A stretch of DNA of 5,171 nucleotides from an uncultured Flavobacteriia bacterium (GCA_903887095.1 CAISOQ010000111.1:1-5171); one strand, 5' to 3'. Numbered from the stretch's first letter, positions 1 through 5,162 are shown. Program-made: numbers and translations. The notes: a model not told the origin generated them from the sequence alone.

Positions 1-582
1 GCCTCACAATTGGAAACATACAGTGCCTATGGTGCTTCAATTGATTTAGCGGGAACGTATACCGATAAAAACGACAACCTACTGATTACTGCCCTGGTGA
101 AGAATGCTGGCGTGCAATTCAAAAACTATTACACCAAAGAACGCGATCCGCTGCCAACAGAGTTCCAGATGGCTTTTTCGTATAAATTGAACCACGCGCC
201 CTTTCGATTTTCGCTCCTGACACACCATTTAAATAAGTGGGACATTACTTACAATGATCCAAACTTAAAACCCACCATCGACCAATTGACCGGAGATACA
301 ATTCCTGTCAAATACGCAGGATTTGGAGAAAAGCTAGCACGCCATTTCACCTATCAAGTGGAAATCCTTATTTCAAAGAACATTCATCTTCGCAGTGGTT
401 TTGACTACCACCGACGGCAAGAAATGAAACTGGAGGAACGCCCGGGTATGGCAGGATTCACAATGGGACTGGGCTTGTACTTCAAAAAAATCTCCATTGA
501 TTACGGATTTTCAATTTATTCAAGGGCTGGCTTTAACAACATGTTGACGTTGTCTACAAATCTTTCGCAGTGGAGGAAGTAA
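1..582 (+). CDS. porQ: Type IX secretion system protein PorQ, 3' part (5' end outside window)
   Basis: Frame 1 is open from the first base and ends at TAA 580-582, giving 193 C-terminal residues. The TTG at base 10 is simply an internal Leu codon, so the gene starts left of the window; family members are, from memory, somewhat over 300 residues, so about the last 60% is visible. PorQ is an outer-membrane beta-barrel protein of the type IX secretion system and works with PorU, PorV and PorZ in the cell-surface attachment complex. I recognise it by the segment at 190-249 (Asn-His-Ala-Pro-Phe-Arg-Phe-Ser, then His-His-Leu-Asn-Lys-Trp-Asp) and by the alternating hydrophobic/polar strands with Gly-Leu-Gly-Leu-Tyr-Phe and Tyr-Gly-Phe near the end. 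The downstream neighbour is cmk on the same strand after 72 bp, an order I recall as common in Flavobacteriia and which supports the call. Identification is by motif memory, not a search. Confidence 0.85.
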   Translation, partial: ASQLETYSAYGASIDLAGTYTDKNDNLLITALVKNAGVQFKNYYTKERDPLPTEFQMAFSYKLNHAPFRFSLLTHHLNKWDITYNDPNLKPTIDQLTGDTIPVKYAGFGEKLARHFTYQVEILISKNIHLRSGFDYHRRQEMKLEERPGMAGFTMGLGLYFKKISIDYGFSIYSRAGFNNMLTLSTNLSQWRK

Positions 583-615
583 GTTTCGTTCCCAGGAATT
601 AGTTGTTAAGAATTT

Positions 616-641
616 GGACAAACGATTTTAGCAATTTGTCC
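616..641. repeat. Perfect 7-bp inverted repeat in the porQ-cmk gap
   Basis: GGACAAA (616-622) and TTTGTCC (635-641) are perfect reverse complements separated by 12 bases (623-634), with repeat centres 19 bp apart. The element lies 33 bp after the porQ stop and ends directly before a possible -7 box of cmk (643-650). No T-tract follows the right arm, so an intrinsic terminator is unlikely. It could be an operator-like dyad or a small RNA hairpin. The repeat itself is certain; its role is unknown. Confidence 0.5.
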
Positions 642-642
642 T

Positions 643-650
643 TATATTAG
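643..650 (+). promoter_or_regulatory. Possible -7 promoter box of cmk
   Basis: TATATTAG matches the Bacteroidota -7 consensus TAnnTTTG at five of its six fixed positions. Only four bases separate it from the cmk ATG at 655, so if it is used, transcription would begin at or next to the start codon and the mRNA would be nearly leaderless. No well-placed -33 TTG is seen: the nearest ones (603-605, 614-616) give spacings that are too long. cmk could equally be co-transcribed with porQ. Confidence 0.35.
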
Positions 651-654
651 CATT

Positions 655-1356
655 ATGCTTCAAGAAAAAAGGATTACTATAGCTGTTGATGGATATTCAT
701 CCTGCGGAAAAAGCACGTTGGCCAAAGCACTGGCAAAGTCATTGGGCTATGTTTTCATTGATTCTGGTGCCATGTACCGCGGTGTTACTTTGTATTGCAT
801 GCGTCAGCAACTTATCCAACATTCGAAGCCACAAGTCGACTTAATTGAAAAAGAATTGCACAACATTCGCTTGACGTTTGAATTCAATGAGGCCTCAGCA
901 TCTTCAGATCTTTTTTTAAACGGAGAAAACGTGGAGAAATTGATTCGCATGCCGGATGTTGCCGCCAACGTTTCTAAAATTGCGACCATCAAAAGTGTGC
1001 GACACAAACTGGTAGAAGAGCAGCGCGCTATTGGTCAAGATGGCGGTATCGTGATGGACGGCCGCGACATTGGTTCTGTTGTTTTTCCAGATGCAGAATT
1101 GAAATTGTTTGTCACTGCAGCACCTGAAATTCGTGCCCAACGAAGAAAAAAGGAACTCGAAGAAAAGGGTGTGATCATTTCCTTGGATGAAGTCATTGCT
1201 AATTTAATGGAGCGCGACATGATCGATTCGACGCGTGCCGAAAGTCCATTGATCCAGGTAGAGGATGCGATCGTCATTGACACTACTGAATTAACCCGCG
1301 AAGAACAGCTTCTAAAAGCACTTGAATTAGTTGAAGCAGCAGCATGTAGGTCGTAG
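655..1356 (+). CDS. cmk: (d)CMP kinase (cytidylate kinase)
   Basis: This 233-residue cytoplasmic enzyme transfers the gamma-phosphate of ATP to CMP or dCMP, giving CDP/dCDP for nucleic acid and lipid-precursor synthesis. The length fits the bacterial family (about 220-235 residues). Motifs in order: P-loop Gly13-Tyr-Ser-Ser-Cys-Gly-Lys19-Ser-Thr21; Asp36-Ser-Gly-Ala-Met-Tyr-Arg42 of the CMP-binding region; Val133-Met-Asp-Gly-Arg-Asp-Ile-Gly140; and Glu187-Arg-Asp ... Asp191-Ser-Thr-Arg194-Ala-Glu-Ser-Pro-Leu199, the lid/CMP-binding segment with the Asp-Ser-x-Arg pattern typical of type I Cmk. The P-loop Gly-Tyr-Ser-Ser-x-Gly-Lys-Ser form is, as I recall, usual in Flavobacteriia. The ATG at 655 is chosen because it places the P-loop about 12 residues from the N terminus, as in relatives. 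The gene lies 72 bp downstream of porQ on the same strand and is followed by the repeat-rich spacer. No lesion is seen. Confidence 0.97.
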   Translation: MLQEKRITIAVDGYSSCGKSTLAKALAKSLGYVFIDSGAMYRGVTLYCMRQQLIQHSKPQVDLIEKELHNIRLTFEFNEASASSDLFLNGENVEKLIRMPDVAANVSKIATIKSVRHKLVEEQRAIGQDGGIVMDGRDIGSVVFPDAELKLFVTAAPEIRAQRRKKELEEKGVIISLDEVIANLMERDMIDSTRAESPLIQVEDAIVIDTTELTREEQLLKALELVEAAACRS

Positions 1357-1364
1357 TAGCCAGA

Positions 1365-1379
1365 TTGAACGTATTGAAC
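1365..1379 (+). repeat. Two TTGAAC units upstream of the GC-rich block
   Basis: TTGAAC occurs at 1365-1370 and again at 1374-1379, a 9-bp spacing like that of the main array at 1509-1653. The pair starts nine bases after the cmk stop. It looks like an outlying piece of the same array, cut off from it by the GC-rich block. Confidence 0.6.
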
Positions 1380-1399
1380 ACATGCCCTAGATACAAACG

Positions 1400-1505
1400 C
1401 TGTAGCGGCCACTTCCTCCCCGGCGGACAAGCGGTCAGCTACCCAAATACAAAAGCAGGTCGCCTGTCAGCTGCGGCTGGAGTGCCGACGCAGGAGGTGT
1501 ATCGA
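1400..1505. repeat. GC-rich, hairpin-prone intergenic block; possible dispersed repeat
   Basis: Sixty-three of the 100 bases from 1401 to 1500 are G or C, clearly above the neighbouring genes. Several imperfect stems can be drawn. GTAGC 1402-1406 pairs with GCTAC 1438-1442, with inner CC/GG, CTT/AAG and CC/GG pairs. CAGG 1456-1459 pairs with CCTG 1463-1466. CGGC 1474-1477 pairs with GCCG 1484-1487 around a 6-base loop, with CTG 1471-1473 and CAG 1491-1493 outside. GTCAGCT is directly repeated at 1434-1440 and 1466-1472. An open frame runs through it (1365-1547) but continues into the TTGAAC array as a Leu-Asn-Pro repeat and has no recognisable domain, so I do not call it a gene. The base composition and structure suggest an intergenic repeat of the REP/MITE kind, but no transposase, clear terminal repeat or second copy is visible here. 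Confidence 0.5.
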
Positions 1506-1508
1506 GAA

Positions 1509-1653
1509 CTGAACCCTTTGAACCCTTTGAACCCTTTGAACTCTTGAACACTTTGAACTCTTGAACACTTTGAACACTTGAACTTCTTGTACCCCTTGAA
1601 CACTTGAACTTCTTGAACCCTTTGAACTCTTGAACTTGTTCAACCCTTTGAAC
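1509..1653 (+). repeat. TTGAAC short tandem array, 8/9-bp period
   Basis: Seventeen hexamer positions can be laid out. Fourteen are perfect TTGAAC, starting at 1518, 1527, 1536, 1544, 1553, 1561, 1570, 1578, 1596, 1604, 1613, 1622, 1630 and 1648. Three carry one substitution: CTGAAC 1509, TTGTAC 1587 and TTCAAC 1639. The intervals are only 8 or 9 bp, averaging about 8.7. The 2-3 bases between hexamers are mostly CCT, ACT, TTC, TC or AC. Because 8- and 9-bp steps alternate, no reading frame is kept, which argues against a protein repeat. The array lies between cmk and the ACT-domain gene and ends just before a run of eight T (1657-1664). It is probably a slippage-expanded simple repeat; multiple protein-binding sites or a transcript-end role are possible but unproven. 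Confidence 0.9.
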
Positions 1654-1711
1654 TCCTTTTTTTTCTAAAAAGTTATTTAATCAACGCAGTGTTAAATTAA
1701 TGTATAATTTG

Positions 1712-1719
1712 TAGATTTG
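1712..1719 (+). promoter_or_regulatory. Probable -7 promoter box of the ACT-domain gene
   Basis: TAGATTTG fits TAnnTTTG exactly and lies 22 bases before the ATG at 1742, leaving room for a short leader. No TTG is found at the expected -33 distance; the nearest candidate is GTG at 1689-1691, 20 bases upstream. The surrounding 1660-1740 is strongly AT-rich, as expected for a promoter zone. An independent promoter is plausible because 385 bp of repeats separate the gene from cmk. Confidence 0.5.
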
Positions 1720-1741
1720 TGTTAAAATTATGTAATCGACC

Positions 1742-2404
1742 ATGAATTCAATTGGAAAAGTAACGGAAGACTTAATCAACAGGAGTCCATTTCTTCGCGA
1801 AGCAATGACCGATGATCTTATCAATATTTCAGCACTGGCGAGAAAACTGAGACCAGAAATTGAGGAAATCATTGGAAAAGAGGTCAAGGAAGGAGCAATC
1901 ATCATGGCGATAAAACGCATGACTCCAGGCCTTTATCATCGATTAAATTTGAAGATTACCAAAGTAATGGGTGATTTGGGCGACTTTCTTGTTCGCAGTA
2001 ACCTCATCGATTACACATTTGAAAATTCTGATTCACTGAAGACAAAACAAAGTGAGCTTATTCAGGAAATCAACAAAGACAATGACAGCTTTTTCGCTTT
2101 GTGCAAAGGAATTACAGAAACTACATTCATCGTTAATTCTCAGAAAAAAGACGATGTAGAGCGAATTTTCAGAAATGAAAAACTGAAATCCCACACAAAT
2201 GATCTTGCCTCTGTAACGGTGAAATTACCCAAGATAAATACCGAGATCTATGGGATTTACTATTACATTTTAAAACACTTAGCTTGGGAAGGAATCAATA
2301 TCATTGAAATTGTTTCTACATCAAACGAGTTTACTGTAGTTGTAAAACAAGACGATGTCGACAAGGCATTTAAAATCTTGATGCAGATCAAGCGAGGAAA
2401 TTAG
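1742..2404 (+). CDS. Conserved ACT-domain protein of unknown function
   Basis: This is a 220-residue, probably cytoplasmic protein with no signal peptide or membrane segment. Residues about 155-215 form an ACT-like domain: strand Ser-Val-Thr-Val-Lys-Leu (157-162), a helix carrying Gly171-Ile-Tyr-Tyr-Tyr-Ile-Leu-Lys-His-Leu-Ala, the Glu-Gly-Ile-Asn-Ile-Ile-Glu-Ile turn and strand (183-190), Glu196-Phe-Thr-Val-Val-Val, then Asp-Asp-Val-Asp-Lys-Ala-Phe. This strongly resembles the C-terminal ACT repeats of aspartate kinase, but the kinase domain is absent. The N-terminal 60 residues are helical (Leu-Ile-Asn-Ile-Ser-Ala-Leu-Ala-Arg, then Lys-Glu-Val-Lys-Glu-Gly-Ala-Ile) and recall the COG2150-like family described as predicted amino-acid-metabolism regulators; this link is from memory. 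Residues 125-145 may be a degenerate first ACT unit. No amino-acid biosynthesis gene lies nearby, so the ligand cannot be inferred. Its stop overlaps the convergent lipoprotein gene's stop by 4 bp. Confidence 0.8.
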   Translation: MNSIGKVTEDLINRSPFLREAMTDDLINISALARKLRPEIEEIIGKEVKEGAIIMAIKRMTPGLYHRLNLKITKVMGDLGDFLVRSNLIDYTFENSDSLKTKQSELIQEINKDNDSFFALCKGITETTFIVNSQKKDDVERIFRNEKLKSHTNDLASVTVKLPKINTEIYGIYYYILKHLAWEGINIIEIVSTSNEFTVVVKQDDVDKAFKILMQIKRGN

Positions 2405-3141
2405 TTGCTGTCGATAAGACTTCCTGCTCCAATTTGATTGAATTGTATGAACGAAGGAACTCCTTTGTAAAGAATATTCCCGTCTGCTTCTGTTTGTGCT
2501 TTTAATTTTACTCCGTTTGCATTCACTTTAACCGATCCTTGGGTATTTGAAATAACCGTTAAAGAATCAAGAACTTTCATCCCATACGTATCGCAATAAC
2601 CGTTGCTTCGGACATTCAAATTCGCTTGATTCACAGTCCCTTTGAAAGTAAAATCTCCCCATCCATGACTCACGATAGCATTTACGTATTGAGCATTGAA
2701 ATTTAACTTCACAGGCCCAGCACCATCCCGAATAAGGAAAGTCAACCAATCAAACTGGAGTGTATCTCTATTTGCAAGTGTTTCAGTGCCCTCAAAGTGA
2801 ATGTTAATGATGTTCGTGAAATGGATCTCAGCCTTCACCTTCTTTTGATAGTCACGAAGAAAGTTGCAGCGATTGTGATTGGAAATATCGAGCAGTCCTT
2901 CAGTGACAGTTAGTTGAATTTCACCCAACAGATTTTTACCACCAACCAACACCACTTTGTCCAATGAGTCCTGAATCAGTTCATATTCAACGTGTTCGTG
3001 CAAAAAAAGCTTATCAAACCCACCAACCGATACTTCCAGCGTATCTATATCTCCTGTGCGCTTTAAGCATGTGCGTTCCTCTGGCTTTTTACAGGCCGTT
3101 AAAATTGAAAGAATGAATGTAAAAACAAGGAACTGCTTCAT
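2401..3141 (-). CDS. DUF2807-type (GIN domain) lipoprotein
   Basis: This 246-residue protein begins with a lipoprotein signal: Met-Lys, a hydrophobic stretch (residues 4-14), then lipobox Leu14-Thr-Ala-Cys17. It should be cleaved before Cys17 and lipid-anchored. Residues from about 40 resemble DUF2807, the putative auto-transporter adhesin head-like fold of Bacteroidota: Gly-Gly-Phe-Asp-Lys-Leu (40-45), a Val-Glu-Tyr-Glu-Leu-Ile-Gln strand, Gly-Gly-Lys-Asn-Leu-Leu, and the marker Asn-His-Asn-Arg-Cys-Asn-Phe-Leu-Arg-Asp-Tyr (88-98), followed by repeated short beta-strands with Asn, Gly and Ser. The biochemical role of this family is unknown. The acidic pair after Cys17 (Lys-Lys-Pro-Glu-Glu) could bear on surface export, but does not clearly match a published export signal. 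It is the second gene of a - strand pair: its ATG (3141-3139) shares a base with the upstream stop (3143-3141), indicating translational coupling. Confidence 0.85.
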   Translation of the reverse strand: MKQFLVFTFILSILTACKKPEERTCLKRTGDIDTLEVSVGGFDKLFLHEHVEYELIQDSLDKVVLVGGKNLLGEIQLTVTEGLLDISNHNRCNFLRDYQKKVKAEIHFTNIINIHFEGTETLANRDTLQFDWLTFLIRDGAGPVKLNFNAQYVNAIVSHGWGDFTFKGTVNQANLNVRSNGYCDTYGMKVLDSLTVISNTQGSVKVNANGVKLKAQTEADGNILYKGVPSFIQFNQIGAGSLIDSN

Positions 3142-4223
3142 TATCGTTTCTTAAAATTAAACGTATACCCTAGTCCCCACTCTGCGTAATCTGCACGGGC
3201 CCAATGGGACTTCAATACAACCTGTGCATTCAAACCATTTTTGAAGTAATACCGCATCCCAACACGGTGATACATAAAATCTTCAGGTTGGTATTTATCT
3301 TTGATATACATACCCATTCCCAACACAAAATGCAGGCGATCCAACGGCAATAAATAACCCATGTACGCTCCCATTTGTAAAATATCCCATTGTGTTTTAG
3401 ATATTTCTGGTTTGTAGCCCATAATAGCTTGCTTGGAAATGATATCGAATGCAGCCTCAAATCCAACTTTAGGTCTGGAAAAATAACGGAAGTGAGTGCT
3501 TAGAGCAAAAACCGGGTATTTCTTTCTATTTGTTGGGAATATTTCTTTCACTGATCCAATCGCTGTCATTCCAAACAACCATTTCTTAAATGGAACAGTA
3601 TTTTGCAAAAGAAACGTGTCTTTTTCTGCTTTTTGAATCACCCTGCCGTAGCCAATCGAAATATAGGGAAGATTTACACCCAAATTGGGGACTTTTGTAG
3701 CACCATTGCTAAAGTGCGTCATATCCAACCCAAGCGTGAATTTATTTCTTCGAAACAAAAATTGACTTTTTAATCCAATACAGATCATCGCATTGACATG
3801 AGTGCTCATCGCAACATTTTTTGGATTTGTTTCTTGGTCAAACACTTTGGCAGTGTATCCTAAACCAGAGCCAATCTTCCCACTAAATTGGTAGTGTTTT
3901 GAATCGATAAATGGAAATTCAATAAACCCATATGCCCCGCCGAATCGACCTAAAATCTCATTGTTTCCAACAGATCCGAAAAAACCTGTGACACCATATG
4001 TGGGATATGAACTCGGTGCATGCCATTGTTTGCGTCCTTTGGTATTTACAAACCACGTCAATTCCCCTGCCAATGCCTGATTCCGAGGTAAATGTCCCAT
4101 CACCCCTCGATGCGCTGCCAAAAAGCCGATTTTTTGACGGTATTCAATACCCCACTCCATTTTCCTTTGAGAAAACAGATGACCAGTCAATGTGAGTACA
4201 ATGAATAAAAGCAGCAGACGCAT
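3141..4223 (-). CDS. PagL-like outer-membrane beta-barrel (annotated in Bacteroidota as acyloxyacyl hydrolase family)
   Basis: Starting at the ATG 4223-4221 the product has 360 residues. Residues 1-19 form a typical signal peptide (Met-Arg-Leu-Leu-Leu-Leu-Phe ... Leu-Phe-Ser-Gln), and the rest shows alternating beta-barrel strands ending in Gly-Tyr-Thr-Phe-Asn-Phe. His170-Phe-Ser172-Asn173 followed by Pro-Asn180-Leu-Gly matches the active-site strand of PagL, the lipid A 3-O-deacylase. From memory, Pseudomonas PagL has its catalytic Glu 14 residues after the His; here that position is Asn184. About 176 residues follow this site, whereas in Pseudomonas PagL the motif is close to the C terminus, so the protein is about twice as long. 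A conserved-looking C-terminal stretch, Ser-His340-Trp-Ala-Arg-Ala-Asp345-Tyr-Ala-Glu348-Trp-Gly, is another candidate functional site. Lipid A or outer-membrane lipid deacylation is an inference. A TTG start at 4241 would add six residues but lies within the promoter box, so ATG is preferred. It is the first gene of the operon with the lipoprotein. Confidence 0.75.
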   Translation of the reverse strand: MRLLLLFIVLTLTGHLFSQRKMEWGIEYRQKIGFLAAHRGVMGHLPRNQALAGELTWFVNTKGRKQWHAPSSYPTYGVTGFFGSVGNNEILGRFGGAYGFIEFPFIDSKHYQFSGKIGSGLGYTAKVFDQETNPKNVAMSTHVNAMICIGLKSQFLFRRNKFTLGLDMTHFSNGATKVPNLGVNLPYISIGYGRVIQKAEKDTFLLQNTVPFKKWLFGMTAIGSVKEIFPTNRKKYPVFALSTHFRYFSRPKVGFEAAFDIISKQAIMGYKPEISKTQWDILQMGAYMGYLLPLDRLHFVLGMGMYIKDKYQPEDFMYHRVGMRYYFKNGLNAQVVLKSHWARADYAEWGLGYTFNFKKR

Positions 4224-4228
4224 AAGAA

Positions 4229-4236
4229 CAAAATTA
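4229..4236 (-). promoter_or_regulatory. Probable -7 promoter box of the PagL-like/lipoprotein operon
   Basis: Read on the - strand this is TAATTTTG, an exact TAnnTTTG match. Only five bases (TTCTT) separate it from the ATG at 4223, implying a start of transcription at or near the initiation codon. It overlaps the possible upstream TTG start at 4241-4239, which helps to reject that start. No clear -33 TTG is seen. Confidence 0.5.
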
Positions 4237-4266
4237 GTCAAATGAAAAGGACCTTTGAAAAAATTC

Positions 4267-4274
4267 TAATTTTG
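4267..4274 (+). promoter_or_regulatory. Probable -7 promoter box of mazG
   Basis: TAATTTTG is an exact match to TAnnTTTG and lies 13 bases before the mazG ATG at 4288, within an A-rich leader. It is the same octamer as the divergent box at 4229-4236. With one extra base each, CAAAATTAG (4229-4237) and CTAATTTTG (4266-4274) form a perfect 9-bp inverted repeat. No TTG occurs at a normal -33 distance. Confidence 0.5.
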
Positions 4275-4287
4275 ATTAAAAAAAATA

Positions 4288-5067
4288 ATGGACAAACGAC
4301 TTCAAGCTTTTCAGCGATTATTGGACATCATGGATGATCTTCGAGAAAAATGCCCGTGGGACCAAAAACAAACACTTGAATCGTTGCGACACCTGACAAT
4401 TGAAGAAACGTATGAGCTTGCCGATGCTATTACTGACAATGATTTAAACTCTTTGAAAGGAGAAATTGGCGATCTCTTTTTGCATATGGTCTTTTATTGC
4501 AAAATTGGCGATGAAAAGGGTGCTTTCGATGTCACATCCGTATTGAATGGCATTTGTGATAAGTTAATCTCACGACATCCACATATTTATGGCGATGTAA
4601 AAGCCGATTCCGAAGAGGAAGTAAAGGCGAACTGGGAAAAATTGAAACTGAAGGAAGGAAAAAAATCGGTTTTGGAAGGAGTTCCTAAATCCCTACCCTC
4701 TATGGTTAAAGCTGCACGAATTCAGGAGAAAGTGAAGGGAATTGGATTTGAATGGGATAATCCCGAAGATGTTTGGGATAAAGTCAAAGAAGAATTGGAA
4801 GAATTTCACCAGGAAAGCAAACTAAACAGCACTGAGATGGAAGAGGAATTCGGAGATGTGCTGTTTTCGTTAATCAATTACGCCCGCTTCAAGAATATAA
4901 ATCCTGAAAATGCCTTGTCAAAAACGAACAAAAAATTCATAGACCGCTTTCAACTCATGGAGCAATTGATCCAAGAAGAAAAGCAGGAGATTGAATCCAT
5001 GTCGCTCGCAGAAATGGACGTTTATTGGGAGAAGGCGAAAGCTATCCTCAAGAAAAAAAGCACATAA
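4288..5067 (+). CDS. mazG: Nucleoside triphosphate pyrophosphohydrolase MazG
   Basis: This 259-residue cytoplasmic enzyme hydrolyses NTPs and dNTPs to the monophosphate and pyrophosphate. It is thought to clean non-canonical nucleotides from the pool and, in E. coli, to affect ppGpp-linked starvation responses. The length matches E. coli-type two-domain MazG. Both tandem all-alpha domains carry the metal-binding pattern. Domain 1 has Glu39-Glu40-x-x-Glu43 with Glu59-x-x-Asp62; domain 2 has Glu168-Glu169-x-x-Glu172 with Glu187-x-x-Asp190. Other family signatures are Lys21-Cys-Pro-Trp-Asp-Gln26, Arg96-His-Pro-His-Ile-Tyr-Gly-Asp103, Asn115-Trp-Glu-Lys, and Lys-Ala-x-Arg-Ile-Gln-Glu-Lys (141-148) before Gly-Phe-Glu-Trp-Asp. 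The ATG at 4288 puts Cys-Pro-Trp-Asp-Gln at the usual N-terminal distance. It is transcribed divergently from the PagL-like operon across 64 bp and shows no sign of damage. No mazE/mazF toxin-antitoxin pair is adjacent, so this is the housekeeping form. Confidence 0.97.
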   Translation: MDKRLQAFQRLLDIMDDLREKCPWDQKQTLESLRHLTIEETYELADAITDNDLNSLKGEIGDLFLHMVFYCKIGDEKGAFDVTSVLNGICDKLISRHPHIYGDVKADSEEEVKANWEKLKLKEGKKSVLEGVPKSLPSMVKAARIQEKVKGIGFEWDNPEDVWDKVKEELEEFHQESKLNSTEMEEEFGDVLFSLINYARFKNINPENALSKTNKKFIDRFQLMEQLIQEEKQEIESMSLAEMDVYWEKAKAILKKKST

Positions 5068-5082
5068 ATCAACACCAGCTAC

Positions 5083-5102
5083 CGTTCAAATAGTTTTGAA
5101 TG
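5083..5102. repeat. Small inverted repeat after mazG
   Basis: TTCAAA (5085-5090) and TTTGAA (5095-5100) pair around a 4-base loop. One G-T and one C-G pair can extend the stem to eight. It begins 16 bases after the mazG stop. No T-run follows on the + strand, so it is a poor intrinsic terminator, although it might still mark the transcript end. Confidence 0.25.
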
Positions 5103-5131
5103 CAAAAGCAAACCATATCGTCAGAAAGTTT

Positions 5132-5139
5132 TATCTTCG
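5132..5139 (+). promoter_or_regulatory. Possible -7 promoter box for the gene at the right edge
   Basis: TATCTTCG differs from TAnnTTTG at one position and lies 23 bases before an ATG at 5163. No -33 TTG is found at normal spacing. Support is limited because the downstream gene is almost entirely outside the window. Confidence 0.3.
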
Positions 5140-5162
5140 GACTTCTTATTGAACTATTGAAT

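Noticed and set aside
10..12. TTG as the start of porQ
   Set aside because: The frame is open to the first base of the window and the product is far shorter than PorQ, so this is an internal codon.
804..1430. Three open frames on the - strand within and just beyond cmk
   Set aside because: They lie almost entirely opposite a well-conserved gene, are rich in Ser, Arg and Cys without domains, and have no promoter-like sequence in support.
1380..1508. Integron attC site or insertion sequence
   Set aside because: No GTTRRRY/RYYYAAC boundary pair, integrase, transposase, clear terminal inverted repeat or target duplication was found.
1365..1547. A 60-codon open frame across the GC-rich block and the beginning of the TTGAAC array
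   Set aside because: It ends in a Leu-Asn-Pro repeat created by the array, starts nine bases after the cmk stop, has no recognisable domain, and lies in structured repeat DNA.
1509..1653. CRISPR array
   Set aside because: Units are 6 bp with 2-3 bp spacers; there are no 20-40 bp repeats, no unique spacers of CRISPR size and no cas gene.
1656..1672. Run of eight T followed by TCTAAAAAG as an intrinsic terminator
   Set aside because: The only stem directly around it is CTTTTT/AAAAAG, which is nearly all A-T, and no GC-rich stem immediately precedes the T-run.
4221..4241. TTG at 4241 as the start of the PagL-like gene
   Set aside because: The ATG at 4223 gives a normal signal peptide with Met-Arg before the hydrophobic core, and the extra segment coincides with an exact -7 promoter box.
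5083..5102. Intrinsic terminator of mazG
   Set aside because: The stem is mostly A-T and is followed by GCAAAAGC-type sequence rather than a T-run.
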